NCBI GenBank assembly: GCA_002440065.1
Contig: DJRK01000029.1
Location: 1-30,129 of the forward strand
Origin: Atopobium sp. UBA6362
GTDB lineage: Bacteria; Actinomycetota; Coriobacteriia; Coriobacteriales; Atopobiaceae
DNA: 30,129 bases
Direction: 5' to 3'
A program made the translations under genes and the position numbers. Shown here in pieces: positions 7,268 to 15,267 of the stretch. Each line of letters starts with the position of its first letter. The first letter of the stretch is position 1. The notes beneath the pieces are model-generated. The model did not search any database, was not told the origin of the DNA, and saw only the letters and a list, made by a program, of their open reading frames with translations.

Positions 7268-9418
7268 CTAGTCCTTGGCCGCAACCACGATGATGGGCTG
7301 GTCGTCCCCTGCGAACTCAAGCTCCATCTCCGCCAAGCTCAGGAGCTGGTCTTTGTTGAGAACGCCGGAAAGATCCGACATCTTCTGGCCAAAGAAGAGG
7401 TAGGTCTTGGGAAGCGTGGCGCCGGCATCCGTGTAGAGCGTCATCGAGTCCACGAAGTCCGTGAAGCCGCTGTACAGCTCGCCCTTGGTGAAGACGGCGA
7501 CGCGTGCATCGTCCTTCTGAAGCCGGATCACGCCCTCCTCGTCCGCCACGCGCACGACGCTCTTCTTGCTCTTCATGAGGCCAAAGAAGGCCTTCTTGAC
7601 GATATTGGCCTGGTAGGCGTGCCAGCGCCCCTCGTTCGCGACCTTCTCGACCGCGGATTCATCGACGCCGCATGCCTCCGCGACGACGGAAACGAGCTCG
7701 GACTCGCTCTTTGCCTGGGAGTTGCGGTCCTTGGTTCGCAGCTCGGTCGCGCCCGTCGCGGTCGCCCTCAGGATGTTCTTCTGAGCATCGATCTCTATGG
7801 CGATGTCGACGGTGGCGGCATCGGCGCCCGCGCGCGTGATGACCTCCATGACGTCGTGACGGATCTTGCGGATGTCCTCATCGGTCGGGTTGGCAACGTT
7901 GCGCTCGATCTGCTCGCGCACGAGCGCGAGGGAGACGCCGATGGTGGAGATGTACGGGGCGTTCTTTGCGATACGGTGCCTGATGCCCATCTTCTTGCCC
8001 AGTGCGGGCGCGACGACGGACGCAGAGCCACCGCCGCCCACCAGGTAGATGAGGTTGGGGTTGAGGTCGTAGTCGGAAATAAGGCCCTGCACGATCTTTG
8101 CGACCTTGTCCATGGCGATGTCCATAGCCTGTTCGCAGAGGGACTCGACCGTGCCGCCGATACTGTCGGCGAGGGCTTGCCAGGATATTCTTGCCGCGTC
8201 GACGTTGCCGGCGGCGTAATCACCTTCGGGCACGTAACCCAGGATGTTCGCCGCGCCGCACAGCGTGAGGGCATAGGACTCGCCGTTCGCACAGGAGACG
8301 ACGGCGTAGTTGGGTTGATCGTCCTCACGCGGGGCGATGAGCTCGACCTTAGGGTCACAGATGCGCTCAGCGGGCGTGAAGACCTCGTAGTCCTTGTCGG
8401 CGATGTGGGCGGAGCGCGGGCCGACGTCGGCGATCTTGCCGTTCTCGACCACGATCATGGAGCCGCCGGCTATGCCGAGGGTCCGCACGTCGAGCGAAGT
8501 CAGGTACAGTTTGTGGCCGCCGACCGTCGCGTTCTTGATCATGACCTTACCGTCTTTGATGGCCGAGATGTCGGTTGAGGTGCCGCCCGCCTCCAGGAAG
8601 ATCCCGTCGGTGATCTTCTCATACATGAGGGCGCCGGCCACGCCCGCCGCCAAGCCGGAGAGCATGGTGAGAATCGGGCGCTTGCGCACCTCGTCGATGG
8701 ACATGACGCCGCCGTCGCAGCGCATGATCATGAGGGGCTTCTTGATGCCGGAGTCCTTGACGGCGCCTTCCGTCATGTTTGCGGTCTCCATCATCTTGGG
8801 GATAAGCGCAGCGTTCACGGCAGCGGTGCGCGTGCGCGCCGACAAGCCATAGAGCTGCGAGATCTCGTAGCCTCCCGTCGCGACCATGCCGAGCTCGTTT
8901 GCCTTGGCGACGACGCGCTGCTCGTTTGTCGGGTCGTCGACCGAATAGCTTTCGGACGCCACGATGACCTCGCACCCGCGGTCGCGGAGGGCGTTCACGG
9001 CGGCGGCGATGGAGTCGTCGGTCAGGGAACTGCTCTCGATGAGCTCGTGCTCGGTCTCGAGGTACTTGCCGGGGGCGAGCTCGATGTTGCCCACGGTGGT
9101 CTCCGAGCCCGCTCGGCCGGCGCCGGCGCCCTTGCCCATGCCGATTATGCCGACCTTGGCGACGTCGCCCTCAAGAAGCGCGTTGGTGGCCTGCGTGGTT
9201 CCGTGGGCGATGAAGACCACGTCGTCCGGGGATATGTCGTTCTTGTCCAGGACCTCGTTGATCGCCTGCACGATACCGGCGGCGACTCCCTGCTCGGCAT
9301 GGTGGGTAGTGGGGACCTTCTCCTTGGCGATGACCTCGTAGGTCTCGTTGTCCACGACGACGGCATCGGTGAAGGTGCCTCCGACGTCGATGCCGATCCT
9401 TACGCTACGCTTGCCCAT
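7268..9418 (-). CDS. Hydantoinase/oxoprolinase A-like protein (HyuA family)
   Basis: This is a 716-residue member of the hydantoinase A / 5-oxoprolinase family, ATP-dependent ring-opening enzymes of the actin-like ATPase fold. It opens with VRIGIDVGGTFTDAVVVD, the phosphate-1 motif, has IAHGTTQATNALLEGDVAKVGII typical of Hydant_A_N, and LEAGGTSTDISAI and IYLVGGGGSASVVAPALG in the main Hydantoinase_A domain. The C-terminal ~150 residues look family-specific. The start at 9418 gives the canonical N-terminus, with GAAAGG upstream; a longer frame to 9580 overlaps the preceding permease gene. No HyuB partner is encoded next to it, so it may act alone or with a distant subunit. Substrate is unknown. 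Confidence 0.85.
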   Translation of the reverse strand: MGKRSVRIGIDVGGTFTDAVVVDNETYEVIAKEKVPTTHHAEQGVAAGIVQAINEVLDKNDISPDDVVFIAHGTTQATNALLEGDVAKVGIIGMGKGAGAGRAGSETTVGNIELAPGKYLETEHELIESSSLTDDSIAAAVNALRDRGCEVIVASESYSVDDPTNEQRVVAKANELGMVATGGYEISQLYGLSARTRTAAVNAALIPKMMETANMTEGAVKDSGIKKPLMIMRCDGGVMSIDEVRKRPILTMLSGLAAGVAGALMYEKITDGIFLEAGGTSTDISAIKDGKVMIKNATVGGHKLYLTSLDVRTLGIAGGSMIVVENGKIADVGPRSAHIADKDYEVFTPAERICDPKVELIAPREDDQPNYAVVSCANGESYALTLCGAANILGYVPEGDYAAGNVDAARISWQALADSIGGTVESLCEQAMDIAMDKVAKIVQGLISDYDLNPNLIYLVGGGGSASVVAPALGKKMGIRHRIAKNAPYISTIGVSLALVREQIERNVANPTDEDIRKIRHDVMEVITRAGADAATVDIAIEIDAQKNILRATATGATELRTKDRNSQAKSESELVSVVAEACGVDESAVEKVANEGRWHAYQANIVKKAFFGLMKSKKSVVRVADEEGVIRLQKDDARVAVFTKGELYSGFTDFVDSMTLYTDAGATLPKTYLFFGQKMSDLSGVLNKDQLLSLAEMELEFAGDDQPIIVVAAKD

Positions 9419-9466
9419 TTCGTGCCTTTCTGTTTGTTCCGGTCGTGAGGGGGGCCGAGGCGCGCG

Positions 9467-9538
9467 TCCGCTCTTCTTGCCGCGTGCCGAGAAGAGCGGA
9501 TGTGCGGCCCGAAGCCGGGCGGCCAAGTCGGCCGCCCG
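9467..9538 (-). promoter_or_regulatory. Two perfect hairpins between permease and HyuA-like genes
   Basis: In the 133-base gap there are two perfect inverted repeats: TCCGCTCTTCT/AGAAGAGCGGA (9467-9477 with 9490-9500, 11 bp) and CGGGCGGCC/GGCCGCCCG (9516-9524 with 9530-9538, 9 bp). Neither is followed by a T-run on the minus strand. They could act as transcript-stability or processing elements that uncouple permease and enzyme levels. Confidence 0.55.
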
Positions 9539-9551
9539 GACGGAAATGCTG

Positions 9552-10829
9552 CTAGAACAGGGCGACAGCCGTGTAAGCAAGGATGCACAGCGCCATGACC
9601 ATGGTGTAGGGCAAGGTGGACTTCAGGATGTCGTTGACGTCGACGTTGGCGTAATCGGCGACGATGACGTTCTGGGTGTTGGTCGGGTCGGAGACGCACT
9701 GGACGACGCTCGTGGAGCGCAGGGCCATGCCGACGGCGGCCGGGGAGAGCGTGCCGGCTGCGACGAAGATGTTGGCGAGGCCGGAACCCAGGCCGTACAT
9801 GTTGAGCGGGCCGCGGTACAGGGCCAGCGGCGAGAGGATCGTGAAGAGGAGCACGTAGACGATGGGGTTGCTCGGCAGGATCATGGAGATGATGGGCTGC
9901 ATGAGCGCGGAGGTCTGGGGCGCGGCGACGCCGTTGAGCAGGATGCCGATGCCGACCATGAGGCCGATGACGCCGGCGACATCCTTGATACCCTCGACGA
10001 CGGAGCTGGAGAGGACCTGCATCGCCTGGCGAGGCTTGGTGATGAGGGCGGTCACGACGAGGGTGACGAGCAGGGAGGTCTCGGCGTTCCACTTAAGGAA
10101 GAAGACCAGGATGATGGGGACGATGGGCATAAAGAGGGCGACCGGGTTGACGTCTTTCGCGTCCTCGTTCGCCTTCGCGGCCCAAGCGGCGCTCTTGGAG
10201 GCCTTACGGGTGTTGACGACGATATACGCAAGGGTAACGATGGCGCACACGATGCCCATGACGACGGAAGTGGACTTGATGACCTCCATGTCCATCCCGA
10301 TGGTATCGACGTAGAGCTGGTACTGGGACACATTGAAGAGCAGGCCTATGTTCAGGCCAAAGAGGATGAGGCTCGCTGCCACAACGGGGGCCACGCCCGC
10401 GGAGAGCAGCAGCGGGATGGCGATCTGGGAGACCATGATGACGGGGCCTGCACCGCTCATCGCGGTGAAGATGATGGCGATGGCCGCGGTCAGCGCGACG
10501 GCGATCACCGTGGGCTTGTCGCCGGCGAGCTCCGCCGCCTTGCGGATGATGGCGTCGGAGATGCCCTCCTTCTGGATGACCTTGGCGAAGATCGCGCCAA
10601 AGATCGTAACGCTGATGGTCGACGCCAGCTTTATCGCGCCGCTACCAATCACGAACGAGGTGATGGTCTTCACCTCCTTGTCGTCCGAGATAAAGGGCAC
10701 GCCGGCGACAGCTGCGATGAGAATGCCCATCACCGGCAGCGCCAGGATGGCGGGCATCTTCTTGGTCATCATCAGCGCAACCCCGCCGATGAACACGGCC
10801 AAGATCAAGATGACTTGGACTGTTGCCAT
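9552..10829 (-). CDS. Ion-transporter superfamily permease (CitMHS/GntP-like)
   Basis: This is a 425-residue polytopic membrane protein with about eleven or twelve hydrophobic segments, starting MATVQVILILAVFIGGVALM. A central pair of segments contains TAMSGAGPVIMVSQIAIPLLLSAG, and the C-terminal half has SPLALYRGPLNMYGLGSGLA and VVQCVSDPTNTQNVIVADY, the style of the ion transporter superfamily that includes citrate and gluconate permeases. The start at 10829 follows GGAAGGAAGC; an upstream extension would add non-hydrophobic residues. It is the first gene of the operon with the HyuA-like, HEXXH and FAD proteins, so it probably imports their substrate, an organic acid or cyclic amide. Substrate is not determined. 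Confidence 0.8.
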   Translation of the reverse strand: MATVQVILILAVFIGGVALMMTKKMPAILALPVMGILIAAVAGVPFISDDKEVKTITSFVIGSGAIKLASTISVTIFGAIFAKVIQKEGISDAIIRKAAELAGDKPTVIAVALTAAIAIIFTAMSGAGPVIMVSQIAIPLLLSAGVAPVVAASLILFGLNIGLLFNVSQYQLYVDTIGMDMEVIKSTSVVMGIVCAIVTLAYIVVNTRKASKSAAWAAKANEDAKDVNPVALFMPIVPIILVFFLKWNAETSLLVTLVVTALITKPRQAMQVLSSSVVEGIKDVAGVIGLMVGIGILLNGVAAPQTSALMQPIISMILPSNPIVYVLLFTILSPLALYRGPLNMYGLGSGLANIFVAAGTLSPAAVGMALRSTSVVQCVSDPTNTQNVIVADYANVDVNDILKSTLPYTMVMALCILAYTAVALF

Positions 10830-11167
10830 TTTTGCTTCCTTCCTTCCCTTGACCGGACCAGCCGATCGCCGAATTGATGTTGGAAATCTAGCATGCGCGC
10901 AGAGGCGACGCGCGTTGGCTACCGTTGACGGCATGTTGCCGGAATGTGTCGCCGCCGCGTCCCGTTGTGCGCACATTCAATTTAGGCGCCTGAATTAAGC
11001 CATGAAAACAGGTTGCTGACTCTGTAGAGATACTCCGATTTTTGGCATTTGTTACGCCTTTCTACCTGCTTCCTTTTCAGAATTGAGAAATATGGAATCC
11101 GGTGAACGGTCAGCGCGGCCGATGGATGTACATATTTCCTACATATATCTGAATACGAGGAGCGCTC
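10830..11167. promoter_or_regulatory. Divergent promoter region with two dyads
   Basis: This 338-base gap separates the permease operon (minus) from the XRE gene (plus). AATTTAGGCGCCTGAATT at 10979-10996 is a near-perfect 18-base palindrome (eight of nine pairs). ATGTA (11126-11130) and TACAT (11140-11144) form a 9-base-spaced dyad just upstream of the XRE start, whose ribosome site GAGGAG is at 11157-11162. A possible extended -10 for the permease, TGCTAGATT, lies on the minus strand ending at 10885. These are candidate operators, perhaps for the XRE protein itself. No gene is apparent in the gap. Confidence 0.4.
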
Positions 11168-11818
11168 ATGCATCCCTACCCCTTGGAGTACCTCGATGGC
11201 GTGATGAACACCCTCGGCAAAGCCTTCGATTTTGCCGACAAGCACCTGCCCGGCGGGCTCGAATCGTTCTACGAGCCGTTCGCGGATTCCGCCGTCGCCC
11301 GGACGCTGGACGGGCCCGAAGCGCGCCCGGAGCTCGGCAACTCGGGAATCGAGCTCGTTCTCTCGATCTGCGAATCGAACGCCTCCGACGGTCTGGACGC
11401 CATGCTCATGAGCGAGCATCGACGCCCGAAGCACCTGCAGGAACGCGCCAAATGGTGCGGGAGAATATTGGCGTATCACCAGTGGGACACGGGGACGCCG
11501 TTCAGGGCAATCGCGATCTATTTGAGCCTGCAGGACCTCTACGACCTCTATGAGGAAGGCCGCGTAGCCTCTGAACGCATCGTGTCCCTGAAGATCACCG
11601 AGACATTCGCCAAGGCCAGCATCCCAACGAGGCTCCGCCACTACCGAGCCGAGGCGGGACTCACACAAGCCGCCCTCGCCGAGTGCTCCGGCGTCTCGCT
11701 CAGGTCAATCCAGCAGTACGAGCAGCGCAAGAAGGACATCAACCATGCACAGGCGAGATCGGTTTATGGTCTTGCCCAAGCTCTGAGCTGCCAGATGGAG
11801 GATTTGCTGGAGCTTTAG
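11168..11818 (+). CDS. XRE-family HTH protein with uncharacterised N-terminal domain
   Basis: This 216-residue protein ends in an XRE/Cro helix-turn-helix (about 155-212: RLRHYRAEAGLTQAALAECS, GVSLRSIQQYEQRKKDINHA), with the extra helix found in small DNA-binding regulators. The first 150 residues form a helical domain I cannot name; the pattern CGRILAYHQWDTGTPF recalls HTH proteins that accompany DUF3990/DUF3791 genes in Firmicutes and Coriobacteria, but that is from memory and no such partner is adjacent. It is the only clear plus-strand gene, has a good GAGGAG ribosome site, and diverges from the permease operon. It could regulate that operon, itself, or be an orphan antitoxin-like protein. 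Confidence 0.8.
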   Translation: MHPYPLEYLDGVMNTLGKAFDFADKHLPGGLESFYEPFADSAVARTLDGPEARPELGNSGIELVLSICESNASDGLDAMLMSEHRRPKHLQERAKWCGRILAYHQWDTGTPFRAIAIYLSLQDLYDLYEEGRVASERIVSLKITETFAKASIPTRLRHYRAEAGLTQAALAECSGVSLRSIQQYEQRKKDINHAQARSVYGLAQALSCQMEDLLEL

Positions 11819-11838
11819 GGGCATGGTGGGACGGAAGA

Positions 11839-12133
11839 CGGACACAAAAGTTCGGATCTGCGTGCTTGGTTCGATGCTTTATCCTACGTGCTGAGAGGCT
11901 CAACTGGGGAAACGCCGTGCGGGACCCGCGGCAGGCCGCTTGAGCGGCCCTTTCCAGTGGCCGAGGGCCCGATTTGACCACGCAAAACTGGAGAAAAGTT
12001 GTCGGGCAACCGCGCGCACGTGGCAAAACCGCAGGTCGCTGTGGGCCGAACCCGCGCTTAACGTGCCGAGGGCAACGCGCCGGGCGCCGAGCCCGCCGAA
12101 AGGCGGGAAAAGCGTCCGGCGTTCGGGTTCATC
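11839..12133. repeat. 295-bp intergenic repeat, copy B
   Basis: This copy has exactly the same length as copy A at 4914-5208. It fills the gap between the convergent XRE and tsaB-rimI-tsaD genes: it begins 20 bases after the XRE stop, and its last two bases form part of the tsaD stop codon. The hairpin CCCGCC-GAAA-GGCGGG carries a GNRA loop when read on the plus strand. Differences from copy A tend to keep pairing: AGCCCG/CGGGTT keeps a G-T pair in plus orientation, and GGCCCT/AGGGCC (11945-11950 with 11963-11968) replaces GCCCCT/AGGGGC with a one-base register shift. GGCCGC-TTGA-GCGGCC (11934-11949) is a further local hairpin. Confidence 0.85.
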
Positions 12134-14555
12134 AGCGGTTCCAGGTAGGCGGAACGGGCGCATCGGGCGTCGACCAGGTGCCCAAAGGGGCATTGGGCTG
12201 CGCGTCCAGCGTCAGCTCGGCGAAATTGCCGGCGAGGAAGCTGCGCAGCGCCGGGATACCGATCATGGCGGCGTTGTCCCCGCAAGCGCGCATGGGCGGC
12301 ACGGTCACGCGAACGCCCATCTTGGCGAACGCCTCCTCGTAGGCGGAGCGCAGCGCCGGATTGGCCGCGACGCCGCCGCCGATGCAGATGTCGGAGACGC
12401 CGGTCTGCTCGACGGCGGTCTTGGCCTTGGCGACCTGCACGTCCACGACCGCGGCCTCGAAGCTCGCAGCGAGGTCGGGCAGGTTGATGGGGCGACCCGC
12501 GCGGTTCTCGCCCTCGATGTAGGTGATGACGGCCGTCTTGAGACCGGAGAGACTGAAGCTATAGTCGCCGGAGTGCATCATGGCGCGCGGGAAGTGGATG
12601 GCGCGCGGATTGCCCTTCTCGGCAAGGCGGCTGATGACGGGGCCGCCAGGGTATCCCAGGCCCAATGCCTTGGCCACCTTGTCGAAGGCCTCGCCCACCG
12701 CATCGTCGATCGTCTGGCCAAGGACCTCGTAGTCGCCCCATGCCTTCACGTGGACGAGCATGGTGTTGCCGCCCGAGACGAGGCTCGCCACGAACGGCGG
12801 CTCCAGGCCCGGGGTCTCGAAGAGGTTCGCCATGAGGTGCCCCTCGAGGTGATGGACGGCAATGAGCGGCAGGTCGGCGGCCACGGCGAGCCCCTTCGCG
12901 AAGGCAACGCCCACCACGAGCGCGCCCACGAGGCCCGGACCCGAGGTCACGCCGACGGCAGCGAGGTCGGAGGGCGCCAAGGTATCGCACCCAAAGTGCG
13001 CGCCGGCACGGGCAAGCGTCTCCTCGAGCACGCCCACGATCGCCTCGGTGTGCTTGCGGCTCGCGATCTCGGGCACAACGCCGCCAAAGCGGGCGTGGAA
13101 ATCGATCTGCGTCGCCACGACGCTCGCGCACACGACGCCGTGGGAATCCGTCACCGCCATGGCGGTCTCGTCGCAGGAGGACTCGATGGAGAGGACGAGC
13201 GGGCCGGCAGCCGCGAGGGCCGCCCGCGTCTCATCGGTACGGGGCGCGGGGGCGATGGGCCAAGGACGGATGGACGCGCGGGGCTCAGGACGCTCCCCCA
13301 CGAGCTCGGCATCGACATTGAGCGGCAGGTCGACGGCCATGATCAGCGCGTCGTGGCCCGCGCCGTAGTACCCCGGTCGGCGCCCCTTCTGCGTGAAACC
13401 GAGCCGGGCGTAGAGCGCGAGCGCCGGGCTGTTCTGGGCGTCGACTTCGAGCGAGCATGTCGAGGCGCCGAGCATCTGCGCGTCGTAGGCCACGCGCGAG
13501 ACGAGCCTGCTTGCGATGCCCTCGCGGCGGCGGGCCGGGTCGCAGGCGACTTCCTCGATCTCGAAGTCGGACCCCGCAAGGTAGCCTCCGGCGAAACCGA
13601 TGATGCGCCCCTGGTCGTGGGCGACCCACCAGCTGCGGCCGGGCTGGGAAAGCTCCTCGTAGAAAAGCTTCTCGCTCCAGGCGTTGTGGGCGGAGCCCTC
13701 GTAGACGGCCGCCTCCAGCTCGGCGACGGCGGAGGTATCGTTCACCGTCATGGGACGCAGTTGGCAGTGGATGCCGGCGAGCGCGTCGTCCACGCCCGTG
13801 AGGTCGACGGAAGCCGGGGTCTTTAGCCCAAGGCGCGTGCGCTCGTTCTCCTCGGCGTCTGACAGGCGCGTGTAGATGGGCAGGATGAGCGCCGGGTCGC
13901 CGGACTGCGCGTCGAAGACCGCCGCCTCGGACGCGGCACGAAGAAGACCCTCGCCCGTAGGGTACCACGCGTCCTCGGGCACGAACTGCTCGGCCGAGAA
14001 ACCCGCGTCCTCGAAGCGCTTGCGGTACTTGACCAGGCCGTTTCCCGTGAGCGTCAGCTCGTCGCGATCGGCGCGCGCAAGCCACTCGGCGACGCAGGCG
14101 TCCGCCTTCGCGACGGTCTCGGCGGCGAAGGAGCGATGCGCCCCGGCCTCGTCCAGCTGGTAGATACCGGGATAGACCTCGCCGCGCATGGCGTCGCCGG
14201 CCACGGCGAGCGTGCCCCGGACGCCGGACTTCCAAGCAGACCACGCCATCGCATCGAGGGCCGAGGTCCCATAGAGCGCGCGGCCCAGGCCGCAGGCCAG
14301 GCCTTTTGCCGTCGCGATGCCGATGCGCACGCCGGTGAAGGAGCCGGGGCCGCGGCCCACGAGCACCGCGTCGACGTCGCCCATCGAGAGGCCCGCCGAC
14401 GCAAGCACGTCTTTGCACGTCCCCACGAGCTCGACGTTCGCCTTACGGCGGCACAGGTGGTCGCCCGAGGCGAGAAGCTCGACGCTTCCCGTGGCCACGC
14501 GCGCGACGGCGCAGGCCAGCATATCTGTAGAGGTGTCGAGAGCAAGGACAATCAT
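12132..14555 (-). CDS. tsaB-rimI-tsaD: TsaB-RimI-TsaD fusion: t6A synthesis and ribosomal N-acetyltransferase
   Basis: This 807-residue protein joins three enzymes usually made separately. Residues 1-230 are TsaB-like (LALDTSTDMLACAVA, VGRGPGSFTGVRIGIATAKG). Residues 265-410 are a GNAT acetyltransferase of the RimI type (EIEEVACDPARRREGIASRL with the acetyl-CoA loop near 343-348, and LEVDAQNSPALALYARLGF). Residues 452-790 are TsaD: ESSCDETA (458-465), metal ligands HHLEGH (H569, H573), SGGNT (594-598), GGGVAANPALR (727 onward) and CGDNAAM with D760. TsaB and TsaD form the core that transfers threonylcarbamoyl to A37 of ANN-decoding tRNAs. TsaE is encoded separately at 16539. The stop codon TGA lies at the edge of repeat B, so the last codons abut the repeat. 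All catalytic residues appear intact. Confidence 0.93.
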   Translation of the reverse strand: MIVLALDTSTDMLACAVARVATGSVELLASGDHLCRRKANVELVGTCKDVLASAGLSMGDVDAVLVGRGPGSFTGVRIGIATAKGLACGLGRALYGTSALDAMAWSAWKSGVRGTLAVAGDAMRGEVYPGIYQLDEAGAHRSFAAETVAKADACVAEWLARADRDELTLTGNGLVKYRKRFEDAGFSAEQFVPEDAWYPTGEGLLRAASEAAVFDAQSGDPALILPIYTRLSDAEENERTRLGLKTPASVDLTGVDDALAGIHCQLRPMTVNDTSAVAELEAAVYEGSAHNAWSEKLFYEELSQPGRSWWVAHDQGRIIGFAGGYLAGSDFEIEEVACDPARRREGIASRLVSRVAYDAQMLGASTCSLEVDAQNSPALALYARLGFTQKGRRPGYYGAGHDALIMAVDLPLNVDAELVGERPEPRASIRPWPIAPAPRTDETRAALAAAGPLVLSIESSCDETAMAVTDSHGVVCASVVATQIDFHARFGGVVPEIASRKHTEAIVGVLEETLARAGAHFGCDTLAPSDLAAVGVTSGPGLVGALVVGVAFAKGLAVAADLPLIAVHHLEGHLMANLFETPGLEPPFVASLVSGGNTMLVHVKAWGDYEVLGQTIDDAVGEAFDKVAKALGLGYPGGPVISRLAEKGNPRAIHFPRAMMHSGDYSFSLSGLKTAVITYIEGENRAGRPINLPDLAASFEAAVVDVQVAKAKTAVEQTGVSDICIGGGVAANPALRSAYEEAFAKMGVRVTVPPMRACGDNAAMIGIPALRSFLAGNFAELTLDAQPNAPLGTWSTPDAPVPPTWNR

Positions 14556-14590
14556 TGGGGTTCCTTTGTGCCGAGGTTTTGCCGCTCCCT

Positions 14591-14621
14591 AGTGTAGCGC
14601 GGCGGGTGCGTCGGCGGGCAA
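14591..14621 (-). promoter_or_regulatory. Possible sigma-70 promoter for the tsaB-rimI-tsaD gene
   Basis: On the minus strand TTGCCC (14621-14616) and TACACT (14596-14591) are separated by 19 bases, a rather long spacer. The -10 would lie about 35 bases before the ATG at 14555. It is the best candidate I see in the gap but is weak. Confidence 0.35.
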
Positions 14622-14664
14622 TTCGCGCGTTGGGCCCGCGGCCGGCGGGCCATCGAGAGTGAGC

Positions 14665-14776
14665 TACTCGGCGAACCGAATTAAATCGAACAAATATCGT
14701 GGCATGTTGCGCTTTTGCCCAGTTGGCGTGAATGCTAACTCCGACTTTTGTTCGATTTAATTCGGGATGCCGAGTA
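14665..14776. mobile_element. 112-bp element with 30-bp terminal inverted repeats (MITE-like)
   Basis: The left arm 14665-14694 reads TACTCGGC, three unmatched bases, then CCGAATTAAATCGAACAAA. The right arm 14747-14776 is its reverse complement with 27 of 30 positions matching. A 52-base centre with no open frame lies between. Flanking GTGA (14659-14662) and TCAC (14777-14780) extend the symmetry with a short bulge. The arms are far AT-richer than the surrounding DNA. The form suggests a miniature non-autonomous inverted-repeat element, or a palindromic intergenic repeat. No transposase is encoded nearby. Confidence 0.6.
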
Positions 14777-14783
14777 TCACCGC

Positions 14784-14818
14784 AAAAAATGGCCGCCCGG
14801 GTCTCCACGGGCGGCCAT
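14784..14818 (-). terminator. Rho-independent terminator of the perR-rubrerythrin-DUF3783 operon
   Basis: An 11-bp perfect stem (14789-14799 with 14808-14818) is followed on the minus strand by a run of six Ts. It lies 12 bases after the DUF3783 stop codon. Confidence 0.92.
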
Positions 14819-14829
14819 ATGAGGAGCGT

Positions 14830-15267
14830 CTACGCGCTCATTTGCCGATGCTCGGCGGCGACGGCCTCTATGAGTCGGATAAGCGGCCACGCCTTGTTCT
14901 GTTTGGTGAGAAGCGCCTTGGCGTCCACAACGCATCCCGCTTCGCGCGAGCGAGCAAGAAACTCGTCTACCTTCGCATTGTTCAAATTGCAGAGCAAGAG
15001 GAACTCGCACTCGGGAGCGGGCCCGTCATACGGGGTGAACGCGGGCCTCATCCCGACGAGCCCCGCGAACGCGCCCGCGGCGTCGCCCAGCCGCTCAGGC
15101 TCGACCTCGCGCACGCGCAGCCCCATCTCGCGGCAAATCGCGCGGACCTTCTCGCCCTTGGCAGCCGATTCCCGCCCGCAAGAAGGGCCAAGCCCCCAGA
15201 GCACCGCGCATGGCACGGGCCCCGAGGGCTTGGTCTTCTTGGCGGCTTTTTTCTTGCCGACGGCCAT
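14830..15267 (-). CDS. DUF3783 domain protein
   Basis: This is a 145-residue protein whose C-terminal half (FLLLCNLNNAKVDEFLARSR, VVDAKALLTKQNKAWPLIRL, IEAVAAEHRQM) has the pattern I associate with the DUF3783 family, whose function is unknown. A lysine-rich start (MAVGKKKAAKKTK) precedes a PCAVLWGLGPSCG segment. The ATG overlaps the rubrerythrin stop (TAATG), so translation is probably coupled. The placement in a peroxide-stress operon suggests a role in redox or metal homeostasis, but this is inference only. Confidence 0.75.
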   Translation of the reverse strand: MAVGKKKAAKKTKPSGPVPCAVLWGLGPSCGRESAAKGEKVRAICREMGLRVREVEPERLGDAAGAFAGLVGMRPAFTPYDGPAPECEFLLLCNLNNAKVDEFLARSREAGCVVDAKALLTKQNKAWPLIRLIEAVAAEHRQMSA

